Part shown: positions 8,374 to 18,223 of the stretch, one piece after another
Position numbering within the stretch: position 1 is the first letter of the stretch
Layout of the letters: each line of letters opens with the position of its first letter
Assembly (NCBI GenBank): GCA_014860005.1
Contig: JACZKP010000125.1
Span: forward strand, 29,317 to 93,316
Source of the DNA: Verrucomicrobiota bacterium
GTDB lineage: Bacteria > Verrucomicrobiota > Verrucomicrobiae > Limisphaerales > UBA11358
Reading direction: 5' to 3'
DNA length: 64,000 bases
Notes under the pieces: generated by a model
What the model saw: the letters and a program-made list of their open reading frames with translations, nothing else
What the model was told of the DNA's origin: nothing
Database searches by the model: none
Program-made: the position numbers and the translations under genes

Positions 8374-11300
8374 TTATTCGATGACCCGCACGCGGTAGAA
8401 GTGGACGTTGCCGCCCGTGCTGGGATCTTGATGTTCCATCTCAAACCCGGTGCCGTCGTGCGTGGAAACCTCGCTCCAACTGCCGCCGAACAGTGACACC
8501 GAGCGCTCCACCGCGTAACGTTTGCCTTCCACCGACGGCCAGCGGATGGTCCGCGGCTGATTGCCGGCGGACACGCGCAACACTGAGCCGTTGTCGTTCG
8601 GACTCGTGCCCGCGACGAACTCGGCGTAGTTGTTGGCCCCGTCGCCGTCGGCATCGCCGGTGGCGGCGGAGAGCACGTTGTGGATCGAACCGAAGTGGCG
8701 CAACCGCCAGGCGTCCGGGATGCCGTCGTTCCACGAGGAAGCCGAGCGATCGGACAACGTGATGAGACCGGTTTCCGTCTGTTTCGGGAACGAGGCCAGG
8801 CCGTTGGGCGAGGCGGAGGCGTGCTCGAAATGGACGGCATAGGCGGCGCTGCTGCCGGCGCCGGCCGGAATCTGCACCGTCAAGGTGCCGAGCGTGGCGT
8901 TGCCGGTCAGGCCGGCGATGTTGTTGTTCAGCCAGGTGGCGGCGTAATTGCCGTTTCCGACTGAAGAAGTCAGCGTGGGCAAACCCAGCGCCGGATTGGG
9001 TGTGAACTGCACCGGCACGGTCAAGGTTGGCGAGCCATCCAACGGCGTGACACTGAGGCTCAGCATCAGGGTGCGGATGGGATAATCGCCTTCAATCTTG
9101 GCTTTCACCGGAATCTGGATGTTTTGTCCAGCCGCGGCAAGGTAGTCACCACTGCTGAAGTTCACCGCGGCCGCGGCCGATACGGTCGGCAGAACCACGG
9201 GCTGCGGAGCGAAGTTCCCGACGATTTCCGCGCCACGCACGCCGTTGGTCCAGAACCGGCGGAATCCCGCCAGCGTCGGATCCAACGAACGGCGGAAGGT
9301 CACATACACGTCGCAGACATCCAGGTAACCGTCGCCAAAGGCGATCTGATTGATAACGGTGTCATTTCCGTTGAACAGGCCGTTCAACGTGGATGTGTCT
9401 CCGCTAATGTCTGTGTTGAACACCAGATAACCGTCGGGATGGATGCTGTAAGTGCCACCGCAGGAATCCATGGCGTCAAAGAAGTCGCTGACGTTGGTGT
9501 AGCCGACGCCGTTGAAGGAACTCTGGTCGTAGGGCGGCATGTTGAAACGGTACACCGCGGATTGGAACACCTGCATGACGTCAGCGTTGTCGAGGTTCGT
9601 GTTGCCGAAATCGCCGGCGTTGAACCAACGGAAGGGGGCACTGTCGCCCACCAGATACTTGCGCTGTCCGACGGTGACGTGCTTGAAGGAATTGAGCGCA
9701 CCGGCCGCCGTTGAACCGTTGGTGGGCGTGGCAATGTACACATCCGAGCCAGGGGCGCCGATGCCATCAGAAGTGGCGGAGGGCAAACCAATCCGGATCT
9801 CATAGGTGTCTCCCAACTGTGCCGCGCCAGGGACCTGGAACGCGTAGCCGCCAAGCACGACTTTGCCGTTGTCCTCGTCGAACAGGGTGTCGTGCGGTTG
9901 GGAGTACTTGATCAAGTCCTGCCTGGTTGTGTCGTACAAGTTCGTTGCCGAATAGCGCTCGAGCCAACCGACCCCGAGCAGGTTGAGGTTGTCGTTCGTG
10001 TTGACGAATGTCATGTCCACGAAAGGTATGCCAAACCAAGGAGTCCCAAGTGGAAATGTGTCAAGCTTGTCCGCCGGAGGGGGGTCAGTCGGATTCTGAT
10101 ACCCTGCGAAGCTCCAGGGCGGAATCTTCACATAAACCGGCGGCGTGATGCCCGGAATGGGCTTCTGAAGGAAGGACTGAAAACCCACTGCGCCAGGTGA
10201 GACCGGTGGTCCGGCGAGATCTGTGACGGTGACGTTGAACTGGAGGCTGTAGATTTTCGTTTCCGGCAGGACGCTCAACGTAACGGGCGCATAGAAGTAC
10301 TGGCCCGGAGAGGCGACGAATTCACTGGAGGCTTCACCGAATTGGAAGCCAAAGGAGATGGCGTTCGCATCGAAGTTTGTTGGCGAGAAGACTTGGGAGG
10401 CCACTTCGCTGGGCTGGTAGTTGTCACGAAACGCACGAATCTTGAACGTGGTGTTCGAGTTGATGTTCAACGAGATGTTGGCGGGTCCCGTGATGGGCCC
10501 TACGCTCGGCGGGGCATTGATGGGATCCGAGCCATCAATGGTGTACCACATTTCAGCCCCTAAGGTCTGATTCTCGACGCTGAACATGGCGGCGTTGTTG
10601 CCGGAGATCACCGGACTGGCGGCTTTGAAGATGAACCGCGCCTGGATGATCGCACTGCTGGGGCGGCCCGTCTGGAAGCTGATGGCCTTCACAGTAATGT
10701 CCGGTTGCGGGGTGATGACGGACGGGGGCACCTGGTTGGGGAACATCCCGTCATGGTACACTGGCGGGGTGCTGCCGCTGGTGGCGCTGGGATTGGGGAC
10801 GGTATCCACGCCGTTGGGTGTGGCGGCAAACGTGTAGTGCGTTTCCGTACCTTCGGTGCCCTCAATCGCGATGGTCCGATCGTTGTTGAACGTAAAGGTG
10901 TTGAAGTTCGCGCCCACGCCCGTGCGAAGAATCGAGACCACCACGGCGGGCGGTATGGTGAAATCCACCCAGCCCACGCGCGGCGGCGGCACCGGGGTCG
11001 GCGGCGGCGGGGGCAGGGGCAGGCCCGTGCCGGTCACCTGGCGGATAAGATGATAATGGGTTTCAGTCGTGTAAACTGTGCCGTTGGGAGCAAAGACAAC
11101 TCCGACGGGGGAACGGGCTTCGGCGGTGCCATAGGTGTCGGGCACGGCGACGCTGCCGTCCCACCAACCAGGGAAGATGCCGTTGCCGGCCGAACCTTGG
11201 ACCCAGTAAGAGGAATTGACGCCGTAGATATTGGTCACCACGCCGCTGGTCAGCACCGCTTTAACCCGGTGATTGCCATTATCAGCCACGACGAGAGTTC

Positions 11301-12132
11301 CGTCGCCGGCTTCGGCCACGCCGTAGGGCATGTTGAAGCGGGCGGTGGAACTGGAGGACACATTGTTGGCGGTGGTAAAATCACCCACGCCGTGGAAGCC
11401 GGCGTTGGTGGTCACGACGCCGGTGGCGGGATCAATGAGGTAAACGCCATGCCGTCCGGCATCCGTGGCGGCAATCTGGCCATTGCGCTTCACGGTGATG
11501 CCCTGCAAGGCGGCGCCCGCGTGGGCGATGGTGGCGATGGTGGAAGTGACGTTCGCCGGAGTTATCCGGATCAGGGTGTTGCCCTGGACGGCCACGTAGA
11601 TATTGGTGACCGCATCCAGCGCGATGCCCGTGGCGTTGACCAGACCGGTGGCCTTGGTGGCGAGCAAATCACCGCCCAGGGCTGGCGAATCAAACAACAA
11701 CACCGTGCCGTTGTTGCCATTGCCGCGGTTCAAGACGTAAACCTTGCCGGCCCCGTCCACGGCCACGCCAACCGGTTGATCGAGCTGTTGGGTCGTGAAC
11801 GTGTAGGTCTGACCGGTGATCAGGTCAAGCTGGCGGATGGCGTTGTTATTCCGGTCTGCCACAAACAGCGAGTTCCCGGTGTGATCCAGCGCAATGCCGG
11901 AAGGCGTGTTGAACTGGGCAACTGCCGCGGTGTCACCATCCACATATCCGGCTGAGGTCTTGGGATAGAAGGTTGAAGGACCGCCCGTGAGAGTTTGAAC
12001 ATCAGTAGCGGCCAGGAGCGAGCCGGCGGAGGCCAGCGCCAACGCCCACGCGGCGGCCAGACGGCCCAAGCGTGACGGCGCCGACGGCAGCCGCCAGGAA
12101 CGGCGGGCGTGGCAAAGGTTAAAGGGTTTCAT
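8374..12132 (-). CDS. Large secreted NHL-repeat protein with cohesin-like and dockerin-like modules
   Basis: A 1252-residue exported protein. After a signal peptide (to about residue 42), residues ~60-370 contain NHL-type beta-propeller repeats (FNTPSGIALDHTGNSLFVADRNN, FNMPYGVAEAGDGTLVVADNGNHRVK). A proline-rich linker (LPLPPPPPTPVPPP) follows. Then come a chitobiase C-terminal-like segment (AEMWYTIDGSDP), a cohesin-like segment (~610-830), dockerin-like calcium loops (GDFGNTNLDNADVMQVFQ and FGDGYLDVCDVYVTFRRSL, ~870-960), a second cohesin-like segment (~1010-1130), and a thrombospondin-3-like loop (GDADGDGANNYAEFVAG). It follows the secretin gene by 37 bp on the same strand and ends in a strong terminator, so it is probably the last gene of the pilMNOP-secretin operon. 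It may be a substrate or surface partner of that machine; this is inference. Confidence 0.75.
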   Translation of the reverse strand: MKPFNLCHARRSWRLPSAPSRLGRLAAAWALALASAGSLLAATDVQTLTGGPSTFYPKTSAGYVDGDTAAVAQFNTPSGIALDHTGNSLFVADRNNNAIRQLDLITGQTYTFTTQQLDQPVGVAVDGAGKVYVLNRGNGNNGTVLLFDSPALGGDLLATKATGLVNATGIALDAVTNIYVAVQGNTLIRITPANVTSTIATIAHAGAALQGITVKRNGQIAATDAGRHGVYLIDPATGVVTTNAGFHGVGDFTTANNVSSSSTARFNMPYGVAEAGDGTLVVADNGNHRVKAVLTSGVVTNIYGVNSSYWVQGSAGNGIFPGWWDGSVAVPDTYGTAEARSPVGVVFAPNGTVYTTETHYHLIRQVTGTGLPLPPPPPTPVPPPRVGWVDFTIPPAVVVSILRTGVGANFNTFTFNNDRTIAIEGTEGTETHYTFAATPNGVDTVPNPSATSGSTPPVYHDGMFPNQVPPSVITPQPDITVKAISFQTGRPSSAIIQARFIFKAASPVISGNNAAMFSVENQTLGAEMWYTIDGSDPINAPPSVGPITGPANISLNINSNTTFKIRAFRDNYQPSEVASQVFSPTNFDANAISFGFQFGEASSEFVASPGQYFYAPVTLSVLPETKIYSLQFNVTVTDLAGPPVSPGAVGFQSFLQKPIPGITPPVYVKIPPWSFAGYQNPTDPPPADKLDTFPLGTPWFGIPFVDMTFVNTNDNLNLLGVGWLERYSATNLYDTTRQDLIKYSQPHDTLFDEDNGKVVLGGYAFQVPGAAQLGDTYEIRIGLPSATSDGIGAPGSDVYIATPTNGSTAAGALNSFKHVTVGQRKYLVGDSAPFRWFNAGDFGNTNLDNADVMQVFQSAVYRFNMPPYDQSSFNGVGYTNVSDFFDAMDSCGGTYSIHPDGYLVFNTDISGDTSTLNGLFNGNDTVINQIAFGDGYLDVCDVYVTFRRSLDPTLAGFRRFWTNGVRGAEIVGNFAPQPVVLPTVSAAAAVNFSSGDYLAAAGQNIQIPVKAKIEGDYPIRTLMLSLSVTPLDGSPTLTVPVQFTPNPALGLPTLTSSVGNGNYAATWLNNNIAGLTGNATLGTLTVQIPAGAGSSAAYAVHFEHASASPNGLASFPKQTETGLITLSDRSASSWNDGIPDAWRLRHFGSIHNVLSAATGDADGDGANNYAEFVAGTSPNDNGSVLRVSAGNQPRTIRWPSVEGKRYAVERSVSLFGGSWSEVSTHDGTGFEMEHQDPSTGGNVHFYRVRVIE

Positions 12133-12169
12133 AAGCAGGAAAATTTAGTTTGTTCCTAGAGCGACAGGT

Positions 12170-13774
12170 TCATTCAAAGGGATTGCGATGGCCGGTGTAG
12201 GATTCATCCAAAACCGGTTTGCTCCAATCCAACGGCTTGCCGCTGTCCCAGGCCGTCCACTCGGGGTCTTCTGTCAGGTCCGGCGTGGTCTTCAGGTACG
12301 CGCTGGTCGTGGGCTGGAAGTCGCCATCCTGCACAATGCTGGGGGTGATGAAGATGATGAGGTTCTGGCGATTGCGCTCTTTACTGTCGTGCCGAAAGGC
12401 CAGGCCAATCAGGGGAAGGTCACCCAGGATGGGTACTTTCTTGTTGGCGGTGTTGAGATCGTCAGAGATCAAGCCACCCATCACCAGCGTATTGCCGCTC
12501 GGGATCAGCACGGTGGTTTCCAGTTTGCGCGTGAAGAAGGAATCCACTTCGTTCTCCAAGTCGCCGACCGTGCTGCGAAACTTGGGACCGAGCTTGAGGA
12601 TGCCCTGATTGACCTTCAACTCGACGATGTCGTTGGCGGTGATACGGGGGGTGACATCCAGATTGACCGTCAAGTTGGAATAGGAGATGGAAGAGCCGCC
12701 GGACGTATTGGCCGTGCCCGCGGCAACATTCACAATGGGGAACATGAGGCCGACATCAATCGTCGCTTTCTGGTTGTCCAGCGTCACCATGCGCGGTTCG
12801 GAGATGGTTTTGGTGTCGGAAGAGCTGTTCAGGAACGACAGCGCGGCGCGGACGCCCGAGGCGTTGAGGAACGCGGTGGACGGACTAAAGCCGTCGGCGG
12901 TGTTGAGGCTGAGGCCACCCACGAGCGGGTTCAAAATGGTTTCTGCCACCGACTGGGAACTGGAGCGGGAACTGGAGGTGACGGTGCGGCCGCCAGGAAG
13001 CGTGGTGGTGGTGGTGCCCCCTGGTTTGGTCTTGGTGGTTTCGCTGCTGGTCAGGCCGTTGCCAAAAGTGACGCTTTGCGATTCGAGCGTGCCGGACCAG
13101 TCAATCCCTTTGGCCGTCTTGGGATTCACGGTCGTTTCGAGGATTTTGGCTTCAATGAGCACCTGTTTGGTGGGGGTGTCGAGTTGGGCCACGAGCAGTT
13201 CGACGCCTTCGATTTCCTGCTCGGTGGCCAGCACCACCAACTGACTGGTGCGGACATCGGGCACCACTTTGCTGCGCTTGTCATAAAGCGCGGTCTGCAC
13301 CGAGGTGAGAATGTTGGAGGGCGCGGCATACTTGAGCTGGATGACGTGGGTCACCAACGGGTCCGGGGCCGCCGGGTCCTTGACCGTGACGCGGGCGATC
13401 CTGGTTTTGGGATCGTCCACCAACTGCAGGTCATAATTCATGAGCATGGCGGTGAGCGCCTGTTCGGCGCTCAGGTTCTCCCAACGGATGGAGATGTTGG
13501 GTTGCACCTTGATCACGCCTCTCTCATCCGGCTGGCCATAGCCCACTTTGGGATCCAGGATGTAATTGATGCCGGCCTGACGCGCGAGGTTCTCGATGGC
13601 CGTGGTCAGCGGCACATCTTGAAACTGGATGAGCGGGATGAGGGGGCCGGACGGCGCCGCGTCGGCTGTGGTTATAGCACGGGTGGGCGATTCACCAGCA
13701 GGGTTGGTCTGGGCCGGGGCCAAACTGCAGGCGACAAGCCCAACGAGGATCACAACGGCGAGTTTTGCTTTCAT
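12170..13774 (-). CDS. pilQ: Secretin (PilQ/GspD family outer-membrane channel)
   Basis: A 534-residue secretin that would form the outer-membrane ring for a type IV pilus or type II secretion-like machine. It has a signal peptide, an STN-like N-domain (FQDVPLTTAIENLARQAGINYIL), a secretin N-domain (HVIQLKYAAPSNILTSVQ, LVVLATEQEIEGVELLVAQLD), and the conserved secretin core (KTISEPRMVTLDNQKATIDVG). The closing VPILGDLPLIGLAFRHDSKE and NLIIFITPSIV are diagnostic. A threonine/serine-rich stretch (~residues 230-270) sits in the middle. The order after pilM-N-O-P favours PilQ. It is separated from the pilP-like gene by a 213-bp gap with a possible hairpin. Confidence 0.9.
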   Translation of the reverse strand: MKAKLAVVILVGLVACSLAPAQTNPAGESPTRAITTADAAPSGPLIPLIQFQDVPLTTAIENLARQAGINYILDPKVGYGQPDERGVIKVQPNISIRWENLSAEQALTAMLMNYDLQLVDDPKTRIARVTVKDPAAPDPLVTHVIQLKYAAPSNILTSVQTALYDKRSKVVPDVRTSQLVVLATEQEIEGVELLVAQLDTPTKQVLIEAKILETTVNPKTAKGIDWSGTLESQSVTFGNGLTSSETTKTKPGGTTTTTLPGGRTVTSSSRSSSQSVAETILNPLVGGLSLNTADGFSPSTAFLNASGVRAALSFLNSSSDTKTISEPRMVTLDNQKATIDVGLMFPIVNVAAGTANTSGGSSISYSNLTVNLDVTPRITANDIVELKVNQGILKLGPKFRSTVGDLENEVDSFFTRKLETTVLIPSGNTLVMGGLISDDLNTANKKVPILGDLPLIGLAFRHDSKERNRQNLIIFITPSIVQDGDFQPTTSAYLKTTPDLTEDPEWTAWDSGKPLDWSKPVLDESYTGHRNPFE

Positions 13775-13812
13775 TTTTCTGTGTTCTGAGGTTGAGCGTT
13801 TAGTTAACGGTT

Positions 13813-13843
13813 AAAAAATGCTTGCTCAACACGGGCATTTTTT
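13813..13843. terminator. Possible bidirectional terminator/attenuator hairpin
   Basis: AAAAAATGC and GCATTTTTT form a 9-bp, A/T-rich inverted repeat around a 13-nt loop, in the gap between the pilP-like gene and the secretin gene. The stem is weak, so it may only attenuate the transcript between the two parts of the cluster. Confidence 0.35.
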
Positions 13844-13987
13844 AGCAGCCCCGATGCCATGCGGCGAAAAAGGGGCTGGATTCCAGCACGGGCGATACAA
13901 CTCCGAAATTTCCGAAAAATCTTTGTCCAGCAACAAGACAAGCTGGCCGAGGGCGTTGGGCGCGGGTGTCCCGTTCGGGAGCGGGTA

Positions 13988-14527
13988 TCAGTTACTCTGG
14001 GTGAGGCGGAGGATGCGTCGGACGCCGTTTGCCTCGACCACTGCGGTGCCCGCCAGCACGTTGATTTCCAGGCACACCACGCGCACGCGTTCCTTGCCAG
14101 AGACCACCTCGAGGTTATCACCGACTCCAAAGTTTACATTATTGATGGTGACAATCGGATTCTCTCCGCCGGAATAACCGCTAAGCACGAGATCCACCAC
14201 CGGCGCGGTCTTGGGAGTCGGTGTGACGGAGGGCGTCACCTTTACTTCACCATAGACCCGCGTGGATTTCGGGAAGAAGGGATCTTTGCCATCAGCGGGA
14301 GCTGCCGGCATTTTGAACTCCGAGCGAGGAAGCTCTGCCATCACCGCGGTGGACTCGACCGCCGCTGGATCCGGTTTCCCGGTCTTCTCCTTTTTGGCAG
14401 CCGCTTTGGACTGCGCGGCGGTCGCCGGGAACAGCGGCGTCAGTAAAAACAGGGTGATGGCGGACAGCACCACTGTCTGGCGGAAGATTGCCCCAAGTGA
14501 CTGCTTAAGTGTGCGACAGGATTTCAT
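13988..14527 (-). CDS. PilP/GspC-like periplasmic assembly protein
   Basis: A 179-residue protein with an N-terminal membrane anchor or signal (~residues 17-38), a charged Ala/Lys-rich linker, the motif KDPFFPKS that PilP and GspC-type proteins share, and a C-terminal beta domain (LVLSGYSGGENPIVTINNVNFGVGD) resembling the homology region that contacts the secretin. Position between pilO and the secretin gene fits PilP. It overlaps the end of pilO by 4 bp. Sequence similarity in this family is low, so the call rests on motif plus gene order. Confidence 0.65.
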   Translation of the reverse strand: MKSCRTLKQSLGAIFRQTVVLSAITLFLLTPLFPATAAQSKAAAKKEKTGKPDPAAVESTAVMAELPRSEFKMPAAPADGKDPFFPKSTRVYGEVKVTPSVTPTPKTAPVVDLVLSGYSGGENPIVTINNVNFGVGDNLEVVSGKERVRVVCLEINVLAGTAVVEANGVRRILRLTQSN

Positions 14528-15111
14528 GGCAGATTGGGTTTCACGAGCGCGGCGATGTCCATCCGGAACGCCAGTTTCTCCTGTTCCTGGGTGGTGGCAC
14601 CGGGACTGCGCTCCACATCGAGATTCAAGATGCGAATGTGAGGAAACCGGTTTTCAAAATCCGCCACGAAGGCTCCCAAGTCGTGGTAAAACGCCGTGCC
14701 GGAGAGCGAAAGCCGCGCCTGTTTATAGGGGAATCGCGGCAAGAGATTCACGTCGCTTACCTCCGCAGATGGGCTGAACTGGGGCGGGTCCACCTTGTGC
14801 TCCACGCGGAAGGTTCGAATGGTATTGATGATCCAGGAATACGAGTCGCTTTGGGCCATGCCCTGCTCGAGGCCATCGAGCACCGCCCGCACCTCGGCCA
14901 ATTCCGCTTCCAACTGGGCCGCGCGTTTGATGTTGTCCTGCATCTGCTCGAGTTTCCGCTCCGCCTCGTCCGTCTCGCTGGCCAGTTGCGTGAGCTTGTC
15001 GTATTGGAGCTTGATCAGCCCGTACCCAAGCCCCGCCAACACCGCAACGGTCAGCAGGACGACCATGAAAAGCTGATTGCGTTTCTGTTTGGGCAGCTTC
15101 TTCAAGTTCAT
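14524..15111 (-). CDS. pilO: PilO-like inner-membrane assembly protein
   Basis: A 195-residue bitopic protein: one transmembrane helix (residues ~12-32, LFMVVLLTVAVLAGLGYGLI), a coiled-coil segment (ASETDEAERKLEQMQDNIKRA), then a ferredoxin-like periplasmic domain. This matches PilO of the inner-membrane alignment complex. The ATG at 15111 is preferred to 15135 because it gives an exact 4-bp overlap with the pilN stop. Confidence 0.75.
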   Translation of the reverse strand: MNLKKLPKQKRNQLFMVVLLTVAVLAGLGYGLIKLQYDKLTQLASETDEAERKLEQMQDNIKRAAQLEAELAEVRAVLDGLEQGMAQSDSYSWIINTIRTFRVEHKVDPPQFSPSAEVSDVNLLPRFPYKQARLSLSGTAFYHDLGAFVADFENRFPHIRILNLDVERSPGATTQEQEKLAFRMDIAALVKPNLP

Positions 15112-15779
15112 CGGGTGACCTCCGGGTAGCGACATTCGAGTGAAAAGAGCACATTCGCCTTGCCGGTTTCCGGGGACGATTGCAGGGTGAACTGTTTCAA
15201 GGTGACGGAGTTGGTCTTCTCCAGCACGGTTTGAAAGTAGGGATGAGCCGCCACCGCTTCCTTATATTGGTTCACCTGGTCGCCAGGGTTCGGCGAGGTG
15301 TCATTGCCGTCCAGCGTGACAATGATGCGCTCCGTTACCGTGGCGGGTTTGCCGGGCACCAGGCGGTTGTTGTTGGTGCGAGCCTTGGTTTCCTCGATCA
15401 GCGTGTAGGTCTGCTGCGCCCGTATGCGGACCAGTTGCACATGGTCCACGGTGGCCTGTTGCAGGGCATTGAGCAGGTTGCCGTTGAGAAACCGGTTGGT
15501 GGTGAGTTGGGTCAACGCCGCCAGCTTGTGCTTCACATCCGCCAGTTCTTTTTGATGGCCGAGCACCTGCTGATACTCATTGGTGCGGGCGTTGATGCTG
15601 GCTTCAACGCGGCTCAATTGGTTTTTGGCCAGCATGGCCTTGAGCTGCAGCGAACTGCTCCAGACCAGGACCAGACAGATCAGCAGTGCTGCCACCCAGG
15701 CGGCACGTTTCACCGGGTCGCGGCGGCGCATTTCCTCGGCCGCTTGGGCTTCCGCAAGGAGATTTAGTCGGATGGGCAT
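15108..15779 (-). CDS. pilN: PilN-like inner-membrane assembly protein
   Basis: A 223-residue protein that begins MPIRLNLLAEAQAAEEMRRR, the short cytosolic segment with the NLL motif by which PilN binds PilM. A transmembrane helix (residues ~28-45) and a coiled coil follow, then a periplasmic domain. It starts 15 bp after pilM and overlaps pilO by 4 bp. Confidence 0.78.
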   Translation of the reverse strand: MPIRLNLLAEAQAAEEMRRRDPVKRAAWVAALLICLVLVWSSSLQLKAMLAKNQLSRVEASINARTNEYQQVLGHQKELADVKHKLAALTQLTTNRFLNGNLLNALQQATVDHVQLVRIRAQQTYTLIEETKARTNNNRLVPGKPATVTERIIVTLDGNDTSPNPGDQVNQYKEAVAAHPYFQTVLEKTNSVTLKQFTLQSSPETGKANVLFSLECRYPEVTR

Positions 15780-15794
15780 AGGTCAAATCCAGGG

Positions 15795-16871
15795 TCAGAT
15801 GGCAGCGAGGGCGGTACCCACGGCCACGCCAAGCTGCGAGGCCACTTGATCAAGTTCGGCGGCCTGTTGCGGCGGCAGCGCGATCTCCAGAGAAGATGTC
15901 GGATTCCAGGTCTGGCACTCGATCAATAATTCATTCTGGAGCGATTGCAGAATGGACTCGGAGCGGGCGGAACCGCCGCCGATGAACGCCCGCGCGACGG
16001 GCCGGTCCTGCTGGTGTTCAAAAAAGTCTATCGAAGCGCGCAATTCCCGACCCAGCGGAACGATCACCGAATCCAGTGCGGGTTGCACTTCCGAGGCCAT
16101 GCCCACCTTGATGCCTTCAGCCTCCGCGTAACTAATGCTCATGGCTTCACTCAAGGCGCTCGTCATTCGGTCTCCGCCCATGCCCACCACCCGGCTCAGA
16201 ATTAAATCGCCCTCCTGCAGGATGCAGATGGACGAGCAACGGAAACCCACGTCCACCAAAGCCACGGTGTCCCGGGCAAACACATCCGGCATCGCCAGTT
16301 CAAAGGCATTCACCGGACTGATCAGTCCGGGGGACAGGCATTCAGCGGACAAGCCGGCGGCTTTCGCACCTTCGAGATAATCGTCCACCAGTTGTTTCCT
16401 GGCGCCCGCCACCAGGACGCGCTGTTTGGCCCCGCCCGCCACCGTCTTGGCGGCCTCGGGCCCTTTGCCGCCATTGCGCGCGGCCAGCACATGACAGTCG
16501 AACACGTAGTTGGTCAGGTCCTGTTGCAGATAGTTGCGCGAATTCAGCTTCAGTACTGTGCGCAGGTCTTCCAGCGGCAGGCGCGGCATCTCGACGTGGC
16601 GGACCAGCGCGTCGTTGACGCCCACGGTCAGCGCCACCGACTTGAGCCGGGCATCCAGCGCGAGCATGACCGCTTTCAAATGCTCGGTCAGCAGATCAGC
16701 GGAGAGGGTTTTCTCAAAAATCGGCGCGTCCAGCATGGCATAGCGGCACAAGGCGAGACTCTCGCCCCGGCGTTGCAGATGGACAGCCTTGGTAGTGCGG
16801 CTGCCCAGATCCACCGCTATCATCTGGTCTCGCCGCTTTCTTGATCCGCGTTCAAAAAATGGCAGGGCCAT
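15795..16871 (-). CDS. pilM: PilM-like actin-fold assembly ATPase
   Basis: A 358-residue cytosolic protein of the actin/FtsA-like PilM family. The phosphate-1 segment is MIAVDLGSRTTKAVHL, the second nucleotide-binding segment is TVALVDVGFRCSSICIL, and the adenosine motif is VARAFIGGGSARSESILQSL. PilM binds ATP and the N-terminal peptide of PilN at the cytoplasmic face of the pilus or secretion machine. It is the first gene of the cluster. The 274 bp upstream (16872-17145) hold no ORF I would defend. Confidence 0.88.
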   Translation of the reverse strand: MALPFFERGSRKRRDQMIAVDLGSRTTKAVHLQRRGESLALCRYAMLDAPIFEKTLSADLLTEHLKAVMLALDARLKSVALTVGVNDALVRHVEMPRLPLEDLRTVLKLNSRNYLQQDLTNYVFDCHVLAARNGGKGPEAAKTVAGGAKQRVLVAGARKQLVDDYLEGAKAAGLSAECLSPGLISPVNAFELAMPDVFARDTVALVDVGFRCSSICILQEGDLILSRVVGMGGDRMTSALSEAMSISYAEAEGIKVGMASEVQPALDSVIVPLGRELRASIDFFEHQQDRPVARAFIGGGSARSESILQSLQNELLIECQTWNPTSSLEIALPPQQAAELDQVASQLGVAVGTALAAI

Positions 16872-17145
16872 GTGCGTTTCTTATCTGCTTCGACAATTCA
16901 TTGCAAGTAGCATCTGCCCCGTCGGCCACCCGCGACACGCATCGCTCGCCCGGACAGATCGAACTTCTGATCGGAGTTGTAATCAGCAACAGCCGCGCCA
17001 CATTGCGGGGACTTGCCGGCAAGGCGGAAGATTGCGGGAACGGCCGCGGTTGTCGCCGTGCGCCGCGCCGTCGGCTTGTCCTGACTCAAGGCGTGTCTGT
17101 CCCGTTGCTATATGTCCGCCGGGTCGGATGGAAGTGCCGCGCGCA

Positions 17146-18051
17146 TCATTTTAGCAGGAGCAGACTGGCATCCTCTCCCGCCATTTGCGCCCGCGCCGCC
17201 TTTTCCAGAATCTTGAACAACGCCTCCAGCAACACCGTGCGCCGCCCCTGCCACAGCACCCCAAACGTGACGGCCTCGAAACCCTCCAACGGCAGCAGCC
17301 GCACTTGCGGATGATATTTCATTTTCGGTACCCGCACCGTGACGCCGATCCCGTAACCGTTGGCCACGTACGTCTGGACCATTTCCACCGTGCTGACTTC
17401 GATGCCGCTGAACCAGTCCACCTTGAGTCTGGCCAGGCCCTCCTGAAACGCGCGCCGGATGGGTTCATTGCTCGGCACGGTGATCAGTGAATCCTCGATG
17501 CGGTCGCGCTGCCACAATTCCTGCGCGGACGCCAGCTTGCTGCGTTTGGGCACCAACAACACCAGCGGCATTTTGAACATCGGGATGACATTGATCCCGG
17601 CGGGCGGGCGCGCCCCCAGCAAACAGACCGCGAGATCAATCTCCTGTTGCTGCAGCCAGTTGATGACTTCCGGATCATAACCTTCGCGCAGCGTCACCTT
17701 GAGTTTCGGGAAATCCTGCTGCAACTCCTGCAGCATCGGCGGCAGATGGTCGCGCAACATGATCTCCGACGCGGCGATCCGCAGATGTTGCGAAATGCCG
17801 CCCTGCAGTTTCTCCGCCATCGGCGTGAGATTGTCGAAGAACGGTTTGATGAAATCGAAAAGCTCCCTGCCCGGCGGCGTGAGCGAGAAAGGCCGCCGAT
17901 GAAACAACGTCACCCCGAGAAACTCCTCCAGTTGAATCACCTGCCCGCTGATGGCCGGCTGTTGAATGCCGTAAGGCATGTTGCGCACGGCTTCGCTGAT
18001 CCCGCCATGCTTCGCGACGTAATAGAACAATTCGAGGTGATGGATGTTCAT
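17146..18051 (-). CDS. LysR-family transcriptional regulator
   Basis: A 301-residue regulator with an N-terminal winged helix-turn-helix (LELFYYVAKHGGISEAVRNM...QPAISGQVIQLEEFLGVTLFHRRPFSLTPPGREL, residues ~5-65) and a LysR substrate-binding domain (residues ~90-290). The start is clear. Target and ligand cannot be read. The gene stands alone between the pilus cluster and the accessory region, with neither neighbour divergent from it. Confidence 0.88.
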   Translation of the reverse strand: MNIHHLELFYYVAKHGGISEAVRNMPYGIQQPAISGQVIQLEEFLGVTLFHRRPFSLTPPGRELFDFIKPFFDNLTPMAEKLQGGISQHLRIAASEIMLRDHLPPMLQELQQDFPKLKVTLREGYDPEVINWLQQQEIDLAVCLLGARPPAGINVIPMFKMPLVLLVPKRSKLASAQELWQRDRIEDSLITVPSNEPIRRAFQEGLARLKVDWFSGIEVSTVEMVQTYVANGYGIGVTVRVPKMKYHPQVRLLPLEGFEAVTFGVLWQGRRTVLLEALFKILEKAARAQMAGEDASLLLLK

Positions 18052-18129
18052 AACATTGATTCCGGTTTTGCTGCCGTGACTCTGAACAAATTACCGCCGG
18101 CCAGCAAGCCGCCAGACAGCCGGGCCGCC

Positions 18130-18206
18130 CGAAAGGAGCGCCGGACAGTGTGGCCGGCTTCTGCCGTTCGAGCAGCGCAAAGCCAACTGCCAGTCCGCGC
18201 TCCGGC
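18130..18206. repeat. REP-like inverted segment
   Basis: GGAGCGCCGGACAGTGTGGCCGGC-like sequence near 18140 faces GCCAACTGCCAGTCCGCGCTCCGGC near 18180-18205. The arrangement resembles the inverted palindromes at 7762-7877 but is more diverged. Confidence 0.4.
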
Positions 18207-18223
18207 ACCGGGGCGACGCGAGG

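Noticed and set aside
12188..13789. A 533-codon plus-strand frame.
   Set aside because: It is antisense to the secretin gene and has Gly/Arg/His-rich composition without motifs.
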